Source: AP-15 sp963772295
Lineage (GTDB): Bacteria; Pseudomonadota; Alphaproteobacteria; ATCC43930; CGMCC-115725
Assembly (NCBI GenBank): GCA_963772295.1
Contig: CAVYWO010000017.1
Span: 1 to 64,000 of the forward strand
Direction of reading: 5' to 3'
Length of the DNA: 64,000 bases
Shown here: one piece after another, positions 1-10,437 of the stretch
How positions within the stretch are numbered: the stretch's first letter is position 1
How the letters are laid out: each line of letters opens with the position of its first letter
Notes under the pieces: model-generated
What the model was told of the DNA's origin: nothing
What the model saw: only the letters and a program-made list of their open reading frames with translations
Database searches by the model: none
Translations under genes and position numbers: made by a program

Positions 1-822
1 TCGACCAGCTTCTCGGCAAGTTCGAACCAGTGGAGCGGGCGCCCGTCGGGGTGGCGCATCCACGAGCCGGCATGCACTTCGTAGATCGAGATAGGCGCGT
101 CGGGAGCCTGGCGCCGCGCCCGCTGCGCACACCATGCGTCGTCCGACCAGCGGAACGGCGCCGGATCGTCGACGACCGATGAGGTGGCGGGCGGCGGCTC
201 GACCCGCCAGGCGACCGGATCGGACTTCATCGGCAACAGCGCGCCGTCCGGTCCGAGCAACTCGTATTTATAGAGCGCCCCGGGCGCGAGGCGTGGAACG
301 AAAATCTCCCACACCCCCGCCTCGTGGCGCAGCCGCATCGGGTGGCGCCGCCCGTCCCAGGTGTTGGAGTCGCCGACGCCGAAACCCGCCGCGCATTCGG
401 CGGTCAGCACGGCAAAGCGCACCCCCGGCATCCCATCAACCACCATCGCATGCGCGCCAAGGCAGGCGGTGAGGTCATGGTGCTTGCCCTCGGCCAGCAG
501 GTAGACGTCGAGTTCACCGAGCAATGGCCCGAAGGAATAGGGGTCCTCGGTCTCCTGGATCGGGCCGCCCCAGTCGATGCGCAGAACATAGGGGCCCGGT
601 CTGACGGCCGACGAACAGCCCGGTCTGGCGGATCGGGCTCAGCGCCGATTGGCGGTCCGGTTCGTCGCGCGCGACGACAGTGACCGCGAAGGCACCGGGC
701 AGCATGACGCGGACGATGTCGCCGGACGGCAGGGAATGCCGGCCGAGCACCGCGAAGGGATCGAGGCTGCGCCCTTCGGCGACCGCCTGCAAAGAGGTGG
801 AGAGGCGCGGATCGTCAAGCAT
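1..822 (-). pseudogene. glgB: 1,4-alpha-glucan branching enzyme, N-terminal part, frameshifted and cut by the window edge
   Basis: GlgB makes alpha-1,6 branches in cytosolic alpha-glucan, the last step of the GlgE pathway. The N-terminus shows DPFAVLGRH, typical of the branching-enzyme N-terminal domain. After LFVGR near 600 the expected YVLRIDWGGP continues only in another frame, so there is one extra base in the GGGG/CCC tract at 591-597. Downstream of that, the right frame runs with DVYLLAEGKHHDL, GVGDSNTWDGRRHPM and SIYEVHAGSW to position 1. The catalytic barrel lies outside the window. The start ATG (822) overlaps the intended treS stop as ATGCTTGA, so the two genes are translationally coupled. 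The frameshift may be real or a homopolymer sequencing error; gene identity is secure. Confidence 0.85.
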
Positions 823-912
823 CGACGCTCTCCGCCGCGGCGATCGTGCGATCCGCGATGCGCGCCAACCCGTTGAGCGGAATGCCCAGCCAGGCCGGCC
901 GGTTGGCGGCCT

Positions 913-3900
913 CTAGCAGATCTCGTAGGCCGCCTTTTCCATCAGGAACAGGTCGAGCAGAGCGGTTTCATTGTCCTCGCCAACCCAGCGATGCTCGCTC
1001 GCCGCATGACCGGCCCGGTAGGCGGCGAGAAAGGCGTTGCCGGCGTCTTCGGCGAAGCGGTCGAGGATCGGCGGCCGCCCCGGCGAATCGGATTGCGCCG
1101 GGCCATCGGTGCGAGCGGCGGCGACGGCGACCGCATAGTCGAACGAGCGCAGCAACCCCGCCACGTCGCGCAGCGGGCTGGTCTTGGCCCGCCGCTCCGC
1201 CAGCGGCCGCGCCGGCTCGCCCTCGAAGTCGATGATGTAGGCGTCGCCCGACGACACCAGCACCTGGCCGAGATGAAAATCGCCATGGACGCGCGTCTTC
1301 AGCGCGCCCGGGGCGGTCGCCGCCAACCGGTCGATTGCGTCGAGCAATGCCGCGCGCCGATCCGTCAGGACGGCCGCCGCCGCGGCGGCCTGCGGGTCGG
1401 ACCATGTCGCCACCCCGGCCAATGCCGCCAGCGCCGCCTCCAGCTGCGTTCTGAACGCCGCCGGACCAGGCTGCAATATCGGCCGCCGTCGCCGTCTCCG
1501 GCCAAATGCCGGCTGGTCGGTCGGCATCGCCAATACGGCGTGCAATTCGGCGAGGCGCCGGCCCAGCGCGGCGGCAAAATTGCCATAGGCCCCCATCGCG
1601 TCGGCGATGGGTTCGATCTGAGTTTCTGGATCGACGATTTCGGTTGAATTGAGCAGGCGGGACAGGAAATTGAGCGTCCAGCCCCAGCCGTCGCCCTGGT
1701 TGCGGATGAACCCTTGCATCAGCACCATTGTATAGGGTGTGCCGTCGGGCTCGAACCGCGCCACCTCGCCCAGCAGCGGCGCGGTGCTGGCAAAGCCGCG
1801 CTCGGTCAGATAGCGGGTCATTTCCGCCTCGGGATGGATGCCCGGCGACAGGCGGCGGATCAGCTTGAGCACCGCCTTGTCGTCGACGATCAGCGAGCTG
1901 TTCGACTGTTCCGCGGACAGACGGCGGATTTCCGGCTGCGGCGAAAACTCGACCTGGGCGAGCTGGCTCGTCGGCATGAAGCGAACTTCGCCGGAGGCGA
2001 GCTGACGCACGGCGGAGACGGCGAGCAGGCGCAACACCGTCAACGGCAGCGCATCGATCGCGAAGGCGTCGGTCAAGAAACCCACCCGGCGCCTGCGTCG
2101 CACCCGAGCCAGCGCCAATTGCTGCGGCAGGGCGTCGCTGAAGGATCCTCCCAGGCGATCGACAAAGGCAGCAGATAGGTCTCGACACTGGCGCGGCAGC
2201 GTGACCTCCAGTTCGGTCAGCAGCAATTCGATCTGCTGAGTTGTATCCGGTAGTGCCGCCGTTATGCGCACCGACTGGATTTTCTCGTCCTTCGAAGCGA
2301 ACCAGCGGCGGCGCGCGAGATAAGCGGGCAGCGCCTCTTGCTCCAGAAAGCGGCGCTCGGTCGGCTCCAGGACATCGGCGACGCCGCGCCGCAGCACCAG
2401 CGTGGCGAGCTCGGCCATCGGCTCGGGCGCCGGCAGGTGCCAGTCCGGCAGGCTGGCGTCGGTCGACAGGAGGAACCAGTAGAACGCGAAGGGCGGCAGG
2501 GTCAGCAGATAGGTCAGCTGTCCAATTGGCGGGAAGGTCGAGCCGCCCGTCAAATCGACGGGGATGCGCCCGGCATAGCCCGACAGGTCGAGCTCGACCG
2601 CCTGAATCACGCGCGACAGGTTGCAGACGCAAAGGATCGTCTCGTCCTCGTACTCTCGGAGAAAGGCGAGAACCTTGCGATTGCCGGGATAGAGAAAACG
2701 CAATGTGCCGCGGCCGAACGCCTTCTGGCGCTTGCGCACGGTCAGCATGCGCCGCGTCCAGTTGAGCAGCGAATACTGGTCGCCGGCCTGCGCCTCGACG
2801 TTGATTGCCTCGAAGCCGTAAACCGGGTTCATGATAGGCGGCAGGATCAGAGTTTCCGGACTGGCGCGGGAGAAGCCCCCGTTGCGGTCGGGCGACCACT
2901 GCATCGGCGTGCGCACGCCGTCGCGGTCGCCGAGATGGATGTTGTCGCCCATGCCGAGTTCGTCGCCATAGTAGATCACCGGGGTGCCGGGCATCGACAG
3001 CAGGAGCATGTTCATCAATTCGATGCGGTTGCGGTCGTGCTCGAGCAGCGGCGCGAGACGGCGGCGGATGCCAAGGTTAAGTCGGGCGCGTCGGTCGACG
3101 GCATAAGTCTCCCACAAATAATCGCGCTCCTTGTCGGTCACCATTTCCAGCGTCAATTCGTCGTGATTGCGCAGGAAGATCGCCCACTGGCAATTTGCCG
3201 GGATCTCCGGCGTCTGGCGCAGGATGTCGCTGATCGGAAAGCGGTCCTCCTCGGCGATTGCCATGTACATCCGCGGCATCAGCGGAAAATGGAAGGCCAT
3301 GTGGCATTCGTCGCCGTCGCCGAAATATTCCTTAGCGTCCTCCGGCCACTCGTTGGCCTCGGCGAGCAGCATTCGACCGGGCCCGTAATCGTCGAGGGCG
3401 CGGCGCACTTTCTTGAGGATTGCGTGGGTCTCCGGCAGGTTTTCGTTGCCGGTTCCTTCACGCTCGACCAGGTAGGGCACCGCGTCGAGGCGCAGCCCAT
3501 CAACGCCAAGGTCGAGCCAGAACCGCATGATGCTCAGCACCTCCCTCAATACCCGCGGGTTGTCGAAATTCAGGTCGGGCTGATGTGAATAGAAGCGGTG
3601 CCAGTAATAGGCCTGGGCAGCCGCGTCCCAGGTCCAGTTCGAGGTTTCCGTGTCGACAAAAATGATCCTGGTGTCGGCATAGGCTTTGTCGTTGTCCGAC
3701 CAGACGTAATAGAGCCGCGCCGCGGCGCCCGGCTTTGCCGTGCGGGCCCGCTGAAACCACAGATGCTGGTCCGAGGTGTGGTTGATGACCAGCTCGGTGA
3801 TGACGCGTATGTCGCGCTCGTGCGCGCCGGCGACGACGCGGCGAAAATCCGCCAGCGTGCCGTAGTCAGGGTGGACGCCGCGATAATCGGAAATGTCGTA

Positions 3901-4116
3901 ACCGTCGTCGCGCCGCGGAGACGGGTAGAACGGCAGCAGCCAGATCGCATTGACGCCGAGGCTGGCGATGTAATCGAGCTTTTGCAGCAGGCCGGGAAAA
4001 TCGCCGACCCCGTCGTTGTTCGCGTCAAAAAACGATTTCACGTGAAGCTGATAGATGACCGCGTCCTTGTACCAGAGCGGGTCGTTCATCACCGACAGGT
4101 TGCGCTTTTGTCGCAT
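913..4116 (-). CDS. treS: Trehalose synthase / maltokinase fusion (TreS-Mak), C-terminus clipped by a frameshift
   Basis: This 1067-residue bifunctional enzyme isomerises trehalose to maltose (N-terminal GH13 domain) and phosphorylates maltose to maltose-1-phosphate (C-terminal kinase domain). GH13 residues are visible: nucleophile Asp211 in DGLRLDAV, acid Glu253 in LLAEANEW, and the NHDE motif near 320. The kinase part shows HGDFHLGQ near 944 and IIDFEGEP near 963. The start at 4116 overlaps the glgE stop as TGATG. The frame ends at YEIC-stop, but one base over it continues EAANRPAWLGIPLNG and reaches a TGA at 815-817 that overlaps glgB. A one-base deletion near 914 has therefore removed about 38 residues of the conserved kinase tail. 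Activity of the kinase half is uncertain. Confidence 0.92.
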   Translation of the reverse strand: MRQKRNLSVMNDPLWYKDAVIYQLHVKSFFDANNDGVGDFPGLLQKLDYIASLGVNAIWLLPFYPSPRRDDGYDISDYRGVHPDYGTLADFRRVVAGAHERDIRVITELVINHTSDQHLWFQRARTAKPGAAARLYYVWSDNDKAYADTRIIFVDTETSNWTWDAAAQAYYWHRFYSHQPDLNFDNPRVLREVLSIMRFWLDLGVDGLRLDAVPYLVEREGTGNENLPETHAILKKVRRALDDYGPGRMLLAEANEWPEDAKEYFGDGDECHMAFHFPLMPRMYMAIAEEDRFPISDILRQTPEIPANCQWAIFLRNHDELTLEMVTDKERDYLWETYAVDRRARLNLGIRRRLAPLLEHDRNRIELMNMLLLSMPGTPVIYYGDELGMGDNIHLGDRDGVRTPMQWSPDRNGGFSRASPETLILPPIMNPVYGFEAINVEAQAGDQYSLLNWTRRMLTVRKRQKAFGRGTLRFLYPGNRKVLAFLREYEDETILCVCNLSRVIQAVELDLSGYAGRIPVDLTGGSTFPPIGQLTYLLTLPPFAFYWFLLSTDASLPDWHLPAPEPMAELATLVLRRGVADVLEPTERRFLEQEALPAYLARRRWFASKDEKIQSVRITAALPDTTQQIELLLTELEVTLPRQCRDLSAAFVDRLGGSFSDALPQQLALARVRRRRRVGFLTDAFAIDALPLTVLRLLAVSAVRQLASGEVRFMPTSQLAQVEFSPQPEIRRLSAEQSNSSLIVDDKAVLKLIRRLSPGIHPEAEMTRYLTERGFASTAPLLGEVARFEPDGTPYTMVLMQGFIRNQGDGWGWTLNFLSRLLNSTEIVDPETQIEPIADAMGAYGNFAAALGRRLAELHAVLAMPTDQPAFGRRRRRRPILQPGPAAFRTQLEAALAALAGVATWSDPQAAAAAAVLTDRRAALLDAIDRLAATAPGALKTRVHGDFHLGQVLVSSGDAYIIDFEGEPARPLAERRAKTSPLRDVAGLLRSFDYAVAVAAARTDGPAQSDSPGRPPILDRFAEDAGNAFLAAYRAGHAASEHRWVGEDNETALLDLFLMEKAAYEIC

Positions 4117-7100
4117 CAGGTGGCTCCCGCGACGGGTCGGATGCGCCATATCGCAAAGGGAAGCATCGCCGGATCGAGGCGGATATGCTGTACCTTCCCG
4201 TACCAGACGAAGCCGCGGCCGGTCATCAGGTCCTCGACCGCTGCAGCGGCCGCATCGGACAAGCCCCAGAACCACAGCGGCACCTCGATGTCGCATTCCT
4301 GAGGAAATTGCGGATCGAGGTTGACGGCCACCAGGACGACATTCTGCAGATCGGCCGTCGCCTTGGCGTAATAGAGGATTTGGTCGTTGAACGCGTTGAG
4401 GAAGCTGATCCCGAGATGCGTCTGCAACGCCGGATTGGCGCGGCGGATGCGATTGAGCCGGGTCAGCTCGGCGATGATGTTGCCGGGCGCATTCCAGTCC
4501 CGGGCGCGGATTTCGTATTTTTCCGAGTGCAGATATTCTTCGCGTCCCGGCAGGGGCTGGGCCTCGCACAATTCGAAGCCGCTGTAGACGCCGAACAGCC
4601 CCGATAGAGTCGCGGCGAGGGCGGCGCGGATCAGGAAGCCCGGGCGTCCAGAAGTCTGCAGAAACGCCGGATTGATGTCAGGCGTGTTGACGAAGAAATG
4701 CGGCCGGAAAAAATCGCGCGCGTTGGTCGTCAGCTCAGTCAGGTATTCGGTCAGCTCCGCCTTGGTGTTGCGCCAAGTGAAATAGGTGTAAGACTGCGAA
4801 AAGCCGAGCTTGGCCAGCCGGTACATCAGCTTCGGCCGGGTGAACGCCTCGCCGAGGAACACTGCTTCGGGAAAGCGCGTGCGCACCTCGGCGATCAGCC
4901 ATTCCCAGAACGGCAGCGGCTTGGTGTGCGGATTGTCGACGCGGAACAGGCGCACGCCTTCGTCTGCCCAGAACAGGACGGCGTCGCGCAGCGCCAGCCA
5001 CAGGCCTGGCACCGCCGCGTCGGCGTAAAAATCGACGTTGACGATGTCCTCGTATTTTTTCGGCGGGTTTTCAGCGTAGCGGATCGAGCCGTCCGGCCGC
5101 CACGGGAACCAGTCCGGGTGCTCGCGCAGCCACGGGTGGTCAGGCGAACACTGCACGGCGAAATCGAGCGCAAGTTCGAGGCCGTGCGCCGCAACGGCGT
5201 CACGCAGGCGGCGGAAGTCGTCGAGCGTACCGAGAGCAGAATGGATCGCGTCGTGGCCGCCCGCCGCGCTGCCGATCGCATAGGGGCTGCCGGGATCGCC
5301 CGGCCCCGCGCGCGGGGAATTGTCGCGGCCCTTGCGGTTGGTCCGGCCGATCGGGTGGATCGGCGGGAAATAGAGCACGTCGAAGCCCATGTCCCGGATC
5401 GCCGGCAGCCGTGCGATCACGTCATCGAAGGTGCCGTGCCGCGCCGGATCGCCGCTCTGCGAGCGGGGAAACAGCTCGTACCAACTCGCAAACCCGGCGG
5501 CGCGCCGCTCGGCGTCGACGGGCAGTTCGATCGGGTGACGGCTGGCATGCGGGCGGATGCGCGCCGCCGCCATCCATTCGGCTGTCGCCGGGGCGAGCAG
5601 CAAACGGCGGCGCTCATCGGGCTCGGCTGCGGCCAGGCTCGCGGCGAGCGCGGCGAGGCGGGCGGCGGCGTCGGGGTTGGCGGTCTGCGCCGCGACTTCG
5701 CCGACCAGCAGCCGGCCCTCCTCGAGTTCAAGATCGATCGGCTGACCGGCGGCGTGCTTCTTGTCCAGTTCCTCGGCAAAATTGCCGAACCGGTTCTTCC
5801 ACGCGAGCACCGTGAACAGGTGGCGCCCGAGGCGGGAGAGCGGGAAGCGGCCCGACCAGCGGTCGTTGCCAAGCGGCCGCATCGGCATCTCGCGCCAATC
5901 CGGCTCGTCCGCGGCTCGCCACAGCAGCGCCGCGGCGAGGCGATCATGACCGTCGGCGATCAGGTCGGCGGTGACCTCGACGATGTCGCCGACGAGGCGC
6001 TTGGCGGCGAAGCGTCCGCCGCTGACCGATGGACTGATGGCCTCGATTGCGATGCGAGGCTTGGCCGCCGCCGCGAGCGCGTCCGGCGCCGGCAGATCGA
6101 CCGGCGTGGTCGCGACCGCCCGCACCAGCTTCACTTCGGCCGGCGCGACGACGATCGTCCCCTCGGGCCCGACCGGGGCCCCCCGCTGCCGTCGTCGAGC
6201 ATGGCGCCGCCGAGGCCGCTCGTCGTCAGCAGCGGAGCGACGGCAACCGAGACCGGCTCGTCGAGCCTGGGGTTGACCAACAGCAGGCGCTGCTTCGCAC
6301 CGGGGCCGGCGCCGCCAAGCAGCAGGGCCGCGGCCGGCGCGCCCGGCGGCGACAGGCTGCGAACGGTCCCGGGAGTGCGCCCGACCGCCTCGGCCGCGCT
6401 CCCGGCATTGGCGGCGGCGATGTCGGCGGTCAAGTCGAACGGCGCTCCGGCGACGAGACGAGCGAAATCGTCGGGACGGTCGCGGGCCGGATCCATTGTG
6501 CGGGTCGCCCCGTATTCGAAGCCCATCGGCATCAGCCAGCCCGCACTCCAGGCGGCGCCGAACCCGATTGCCCGCGCGGCTGCCCGCCGCGCTCGCCCGG
6601 AATCGGCAAATCCGCGGCTGAGGCGGCGGTCGAACGGGGTTTCCGCCACGGCAATCGCCGGCGCAACCGGGGCCAAACCATCGACGGCCTCGACAAATGC
6701 GCCGCTGCGGTAATCCCAGGCGCCGGTGCAGCAGGCAGCACGGTCGAAGCCGCACGCCGCCAATGCCGCCGCCGCGGCGTCATCGAGGCCGAGCGTCCAC
6801 GCGATGAAATCGGCAGTGCCCGGGCGCTCCTTCATCGCGCCGATCACCCGGCGCCAGAACGGCGGCGGCACGCGATGCGGCCACAGACAGCGGAAGCCGA
6901 CGATGCCGGCATCGGCCCACAGCGCCAGCCGCTCGCTCCAGGCGGCGACAAGTCCGTCGTTGTCGCCGTCGGCCCGCAGTCGGGCGACGCCCGGCTCTCG
7001 CGGCGGACGCCGCGGATCGGGCGGCTCGTCACCGGTATCGCTCCCGTACCAGGCCGCCGCGCCGTTTCCAGTCGCCTCCGCGGCAACGCGGTCGACGACG

Positions 7101-7366
7101 AGATCCAGCATCGGGCGCAAGCCGCGGCTGACCGCCGCCTGCGCCCACCGCGCCAGGGCCGCGACCGCGTCGCCCGCGCCGAGCCGCGGGTCGAGACGGT
7201 CGTGATCGGCGGTCAGAAACAGATCGCCGGAGGCACCCGGCCGAAACGGCGGGGCAATGATCACCGCGCCGAATCCCATCGCCGCGATCCGGTCTAAGTG
7301 CCCTCTCCATTCCTCGATCGGCCCGGCCAATAACGGATGGAGATAGTAAAACCCGGTTCCCGCCAT
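4116..7366 (-). pseudogene. glgE: Alpha-1,4-glucan:maltose-1-phosphate maltosyltransferase with extra N-terminal amylase-like domain, frameshifted
   Basis: GlgE transfers maltose from maltose-1-phosphate onto growing alpha-1,4-glucan. The C-terminal two thirds is a clear GlgE: WYELFPRS, YFPPIHPIG, nucleophile Asp in FRVDNPHTKPLPFW and acid Glu in VFLGEAFTRP. The first ~390 residues, starting MAGTGFYYLHPLL, form a further amylase-like barrel segment, seen in some alphaproteobacterial GlgE proteins. The two parts are in different frames: the G/C tract at 6175-6184 lacks one base between DDGSG and GPEGTIVV. With that base restored the protein is 1083 residues. It is the first gene of the glgE-treS-glgB operon. 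No clear Shine-Dalgarno precedes the ATG at 7366. Whether the indel is biological cannot be decided here. Confidence 0.87.
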
Positions 7367-8485
7367 ATCGTTGTATCGGTGACGCCCCCGAATCCGTCGC
7401 GCACGATGAAGGTTGAGCTACCGGGCTCGGCGACCCGTCGATAGAGACGCGTGATATTGCCGGCAACAATCGGAAATATCTGCGGCAATAGTGCGGAGCG
7501 GGTGCGGTCGTTCCTCCTTGTTGTTGCCCCTGGCCCGCGGCGCGAGGACCGCCGCGGCGATTGCACTCGATGGCGCGGCGCGCCCGGACGGCGTGGTTCG
7601 CGCATTGCGGTGTCGAGCAGATAGACAATCCACTCGCGGATTAGTTCCCGCACGCGGTGACGATCGCCAGTCGAGGGACCGCACCTCCGGACACGGCTGC
7701 CCCGGCCCCGTACGGTCGCGACCGACGTCGCGGCAACGACGACGGTCACCCGAGCCGCATCCCGACCGGACGGCCTTGAGCTACCTTAGCTCATTTGTGT
7801 TCTCGGTTGGCCTCATGCCTGATTTATGCTGATCTCGATTGCTCAAAGGACTGACCGAACCATTTGGCGAAGCCTACTTTCCTCCACCGCGTTCACCAGC
7901 TGCCAGCAAGAGGCATGCTTTTTTAGATTCAGATATGCGTAAAATAGGCGCAATCCTTTTTCGAGGGCCGGGTCACCCACGCCCTGAAACAGCCGAGCGG
8001 AGTGCGGTACTGGTTTGGGCGGCACGCACGCTGAATGATGGAGAGGCCTCGCAACGCGAACCCGCGACGTCGATAAGCCGGGGGAAATTACCTCCTAGGC
8101 GAAGCTCCACCCTGAGTTTTGCACCCTCTTGGCCACGAAGTGCGGCCGCACGGCGTGGGTGGCTTGTTGCTCCACGTCGACTCAGGCGAACGTAGTCTCA
8201 GCCCGATATCGACCTCCTGGGCACCAACGGCCGAAAGGGGTGGATAGCCGACCTTCGCTGCGGCGCTTGGGAGCGACCGACTTGCGCCGACTGCGGACCT
8301 TCGCCCTACGTTCCGGTTGTCCGGAGCAGATTTATGGGCAAACAGCAGTGCTTTCGCCGAGGCGACGGCCTCTGTTGATATGTTAGGCGAATTTCGGTCA
8401 GCCTTCCGAGAAGGAGCCTGCAGAATGGCCAACCCCAACGCGTCGGGGTGGCGTTGCGGCCACCCCCACGCCGCCTCCCGTAATT
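7367..8485. other. Upstream region of glgE; no supported gene
   Basis: About 1.1 kb without a recognisable protein. It should contain the glgE operon promoter, but no convincing -35/-10 pair was identified. A 41-codon plus-strand ORF begins at 8425 with AAGGAG nine bases upstream. Its product is arginine-rich and overlaps a G/C hairpin at 8446-8466, so it is not called as a gene. Confidence 0.4.
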
Positions 8486-9049
8486 TTATCCGGGAGAGAC
8501 GCAGGAGTTTGGGAAGAAGGGGGGTGATAACCCATTCGCGGAGGCACTAAATACATCGTTCGGGATCTCTATAACTGTTTCCGACGTTTCGTTTTCGCTG
8601 CCCAGACCTACAATCTCGCCGGTCTCGTCTTCGAACATTGGGCTGTCATACTTTACACTGGTGAGGCAGGCCATCAATCCCTGCCCCCTACATCCTTGAA
8701 CTGCCAACGGCGGTGGTGCAAGGTCTAAGGTGCTGGTGATCTGCCCGTTGCTCGGCGTAATGGTTGCCGAGGTGGACCATTGTGAAGCCTCTGCGCTGGG
8801 TAGGTTGTTCTGCCCTGGCGGTGCGTTACCACTCCTTGTAAAGCAACCAGTACTGGAGAACGCTGTGTAGACACCAAAGTCGTAGGTTATCGGCGTATTC
8901 CCCAGCCCCGTTTCTGTCCAGCTGACGACAAGGTCACCGGTCTTCCCATCGATCGAGACGGTAGGTCCGGTCACGAACGTCCACGCAATTACCGGTTGTG
9001 CGGAAAGAATTGCGACAATTACGATCCCGGCTGCAGCAAGGTAGCGCAT
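8486..9049 (-). CDS. Hypothetical secreted protein
   Basis: A 187-residue protein of unknown function. The chosen start (9049) gives MRYLAAAGIVIVAILSAQP, a clear Sec signal peptide with likely cleavage after the VIA motif near residue 22, and has a GGGGGG ribosome site seven bases upstream. An ATG at 9115 would add 22 non-signal residues. The mature part is rich in Ser, Thr and Pro with four cysteines, suggesting a disulfide-stabilised exported domain. It stands alone, with no operon partner, and the flanks are non-coding. Composition is less GC-rich than its neighbours, which may indicate transfer. Confidence 0.6.
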   Translation of the reverse strand: MRYLAAAGIVIVAILSAQPVIAWTFVTGPTVSIDGKTGDLVVSWTETGLGNTPITYDFGVYTAFSSTGCFTRSGNAPPGQNNLPSAEASQWSTSATITPSNGQITSTLDLAPPPLAVQGCRGQGLMACLTSVKYDSPMFEDETGEIVGLGSENETSETVIEIPNDVFSASANGLSPPFFPNSCVSPG

Positions 9050-9690
9050 TTGTCCCCCCATTTCCGGCGCAGCCACGGCTGAGAAAGACAAGCCGTCTGC
9101 GTCGTCAACGGTCAATAACCATCATTTCTTGGGCAGGGTCAACATCGATTATCAGATTCCGATACATATATAGCTGCTCTTGACAATACCGTTGAATTAG
9201 GCCTATCCAGTATAGTTAATTTTCATGGGACGGCCAGCCAATCTGATCCGGCGGATGGGATCGCTCGAGCCGGCCAATTGAGGTTCAGTCGAACGCTTCT
9301 CACATATCTGAACCGTTTCCTGAGCCGGTCGCGGACGGCTGCTTCGGGGCATCGGCCGGTACCCCTGCCGACGCAAACGAGTGGCCGCTATGGGTCGACT
9401 TGAGACATTAACCGAAGAAGAAAGAGGGGCTTGACGGCGGCAATCCGATTAACGGAAGCGATCGTGACCGGTTAGGGCGGAGACGCCCCCGAGCGGGGGA
9501 AAAGGGGACGGCTCCGCGGCCCTCGCAAAAGCGGGGGACGTAGAGCGCGGCCCGCGCGCAGCGAGGGAGACGCCCATCGCGCCAGCTCTGCCATGGAAAC
9601 ATTTTGGAGTTTAACACCCCGATGGTCTGCCGGGCGATCGCGGAACCTTTCCATCTCGCCCGCGTTGTTGACCAACAGAGAGCAGCATCC
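9050..9690. other. Non-coding stretch, nothing recognised
   Basis: No frame here resembles a known protein. The stretch just before 9250 is AT-rich for this window. The right end leads into the candidate small RNA. Confidence 0.4.
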
Positions 9691-9790
9691 GCACCACATT
9701 CAGCGAGGTGCGGTTGCCGCGGTCCCCCCAACCGCTATGTTGCTCTTGAGGTGAAAGCGCCATGTCCCCCACATGGCGCTTTCTATTTTT
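9691..9790 (+). ncRNA. Candidate small RNA with three stem-loops
   Basis: Three stems follow each other with no open frame. They are GCACC/GGTGC (9691-9711), then GCGGTTG/CAACCGC (9710-9735) around a 12-nt loop ending in CCCCC, then a 12-bp terminator hairpin with a T tract. C-rich loops and a terminal hairpin are common in alphaproteobacterial regulatory RNAs. The 5' end is not fixed: TTGACC at 9669-9674 could be a -35 element but no good -10 is seen. The family is not identified. Confidence 0.4.
9754..9790 (+). terminator. Rho-independent terminator
   Basis: AAAGCGCCATGT (9754-9765) pairs perfectly with ACATGGCGCTTT (9771-9782) around a CCCCC loop, followed by TCTATTTTT. The T tract lies only on the plus strand, so it ends plus-strand transcription, most likely of the candidate small RNA. 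Confidence 0.8.
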
Positions 9791-9830
9791 ACTGGCGATG
9801 CCGACCGAGGCCCGAAGCGGCCTGTTAGGG

Positions 9831-10034
9831 TTACCGGATAATCCGTTCGATGTCGTCGACGGCAGCGCCGTAGACCTCGGCAACTTGGGCAACCCTTATG
9901 CCGTGCTTTACCAAGGTGCGGATGCGCGTGAATTGCGACGGCGGTATCTCGCGCGTCGTCGCCGGCTCGGAGCTGATCGCCGCTTCGACCGCATCGTGAC
10001 GGACCGGCGCCGCCGAAGGGTTTATTCCGAGCAC
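9831..10034 (-). CDS. Small hypothetical protein with helix-turn-helix-like C-terminus
   Basis: 67 residues from a GTG start at 10034; the frame is open to a TAG near 10088, so the true start may lie slightly upstream. The C-terminus (QFTRIRTLVKHGIRVAQVA followed by EVYG and IERIIR) has the spacing of a small DNA-binding helix-turn-helix, as in resolvase tails. Function unknown. It sits next to a decayed tyrosine recombinase and may belong to the same old element. Confidence 0.45.
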   Translation of the reverse strand: MLGINPSAAPVRHDAVEAAISSEPATTREIPPSQFTRIRTLVKHGIRVAQVAEVYGAAVDDIERIIR

Positions 10035-10437
10035 GCGCGGTTTGCGCGCCGATTGCTGGTCGGGCGGCGTTGGAGATTTCGGGAGCTAACAGCTCTCGGA
10101 CTGACGGTTTCGATCTGAACAGCGCTTCTGCCGCCTGGCGCGCTCTGTCGATACGCTCGCGATGATCGCCGCGAGCCCGCGGTTGACGCGGCCGGCTAAG
10201 CAAGATTTGCTCCGATGTTCTCCATTTCGTGGACTTTGGAGGCCGGGGAACCTATCCGCAAGCTCGTCGTCATGGCCAACCGGTCGTGTTCGGTCTGGGC
10301 TCCCCCCGCCCACCTCCGGGTCCTCTTTCGAAGCTGCCGTCCGATCTCGCGTCGAAGGGGTCCCAACCGTCGGGGTCGCCCGCGGTTCGGATGCCGATGA
10401 CGTGTGCCGGCGGCGGACTCGCGGTTGCCGCTGTCGC
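10035..10437. other. Degenerate stretch, probably decayed integrase upstream sequence
   Basis: No intact gene is seen. The plus-strand frame that ends at 10659 is open from 10162, but its N-terminal part is low-complexity and resembles nothing, so only the integrase-like end is annotated. Confidence 0.35.

Noticed and set aside
4698..6713. 671-codon plus-strand frame opposite glgE
   Set aside because: Antisense shadow of a real gene with an Arg-rich product that resembles nothing.
8425..8550. 41-codon ORF with good AAGGAG ribosome site
   Set aside because: Its arginine-rich product overlaps a strong G/C hairpin and has no resemblance to known proteins; evidence is too thin.
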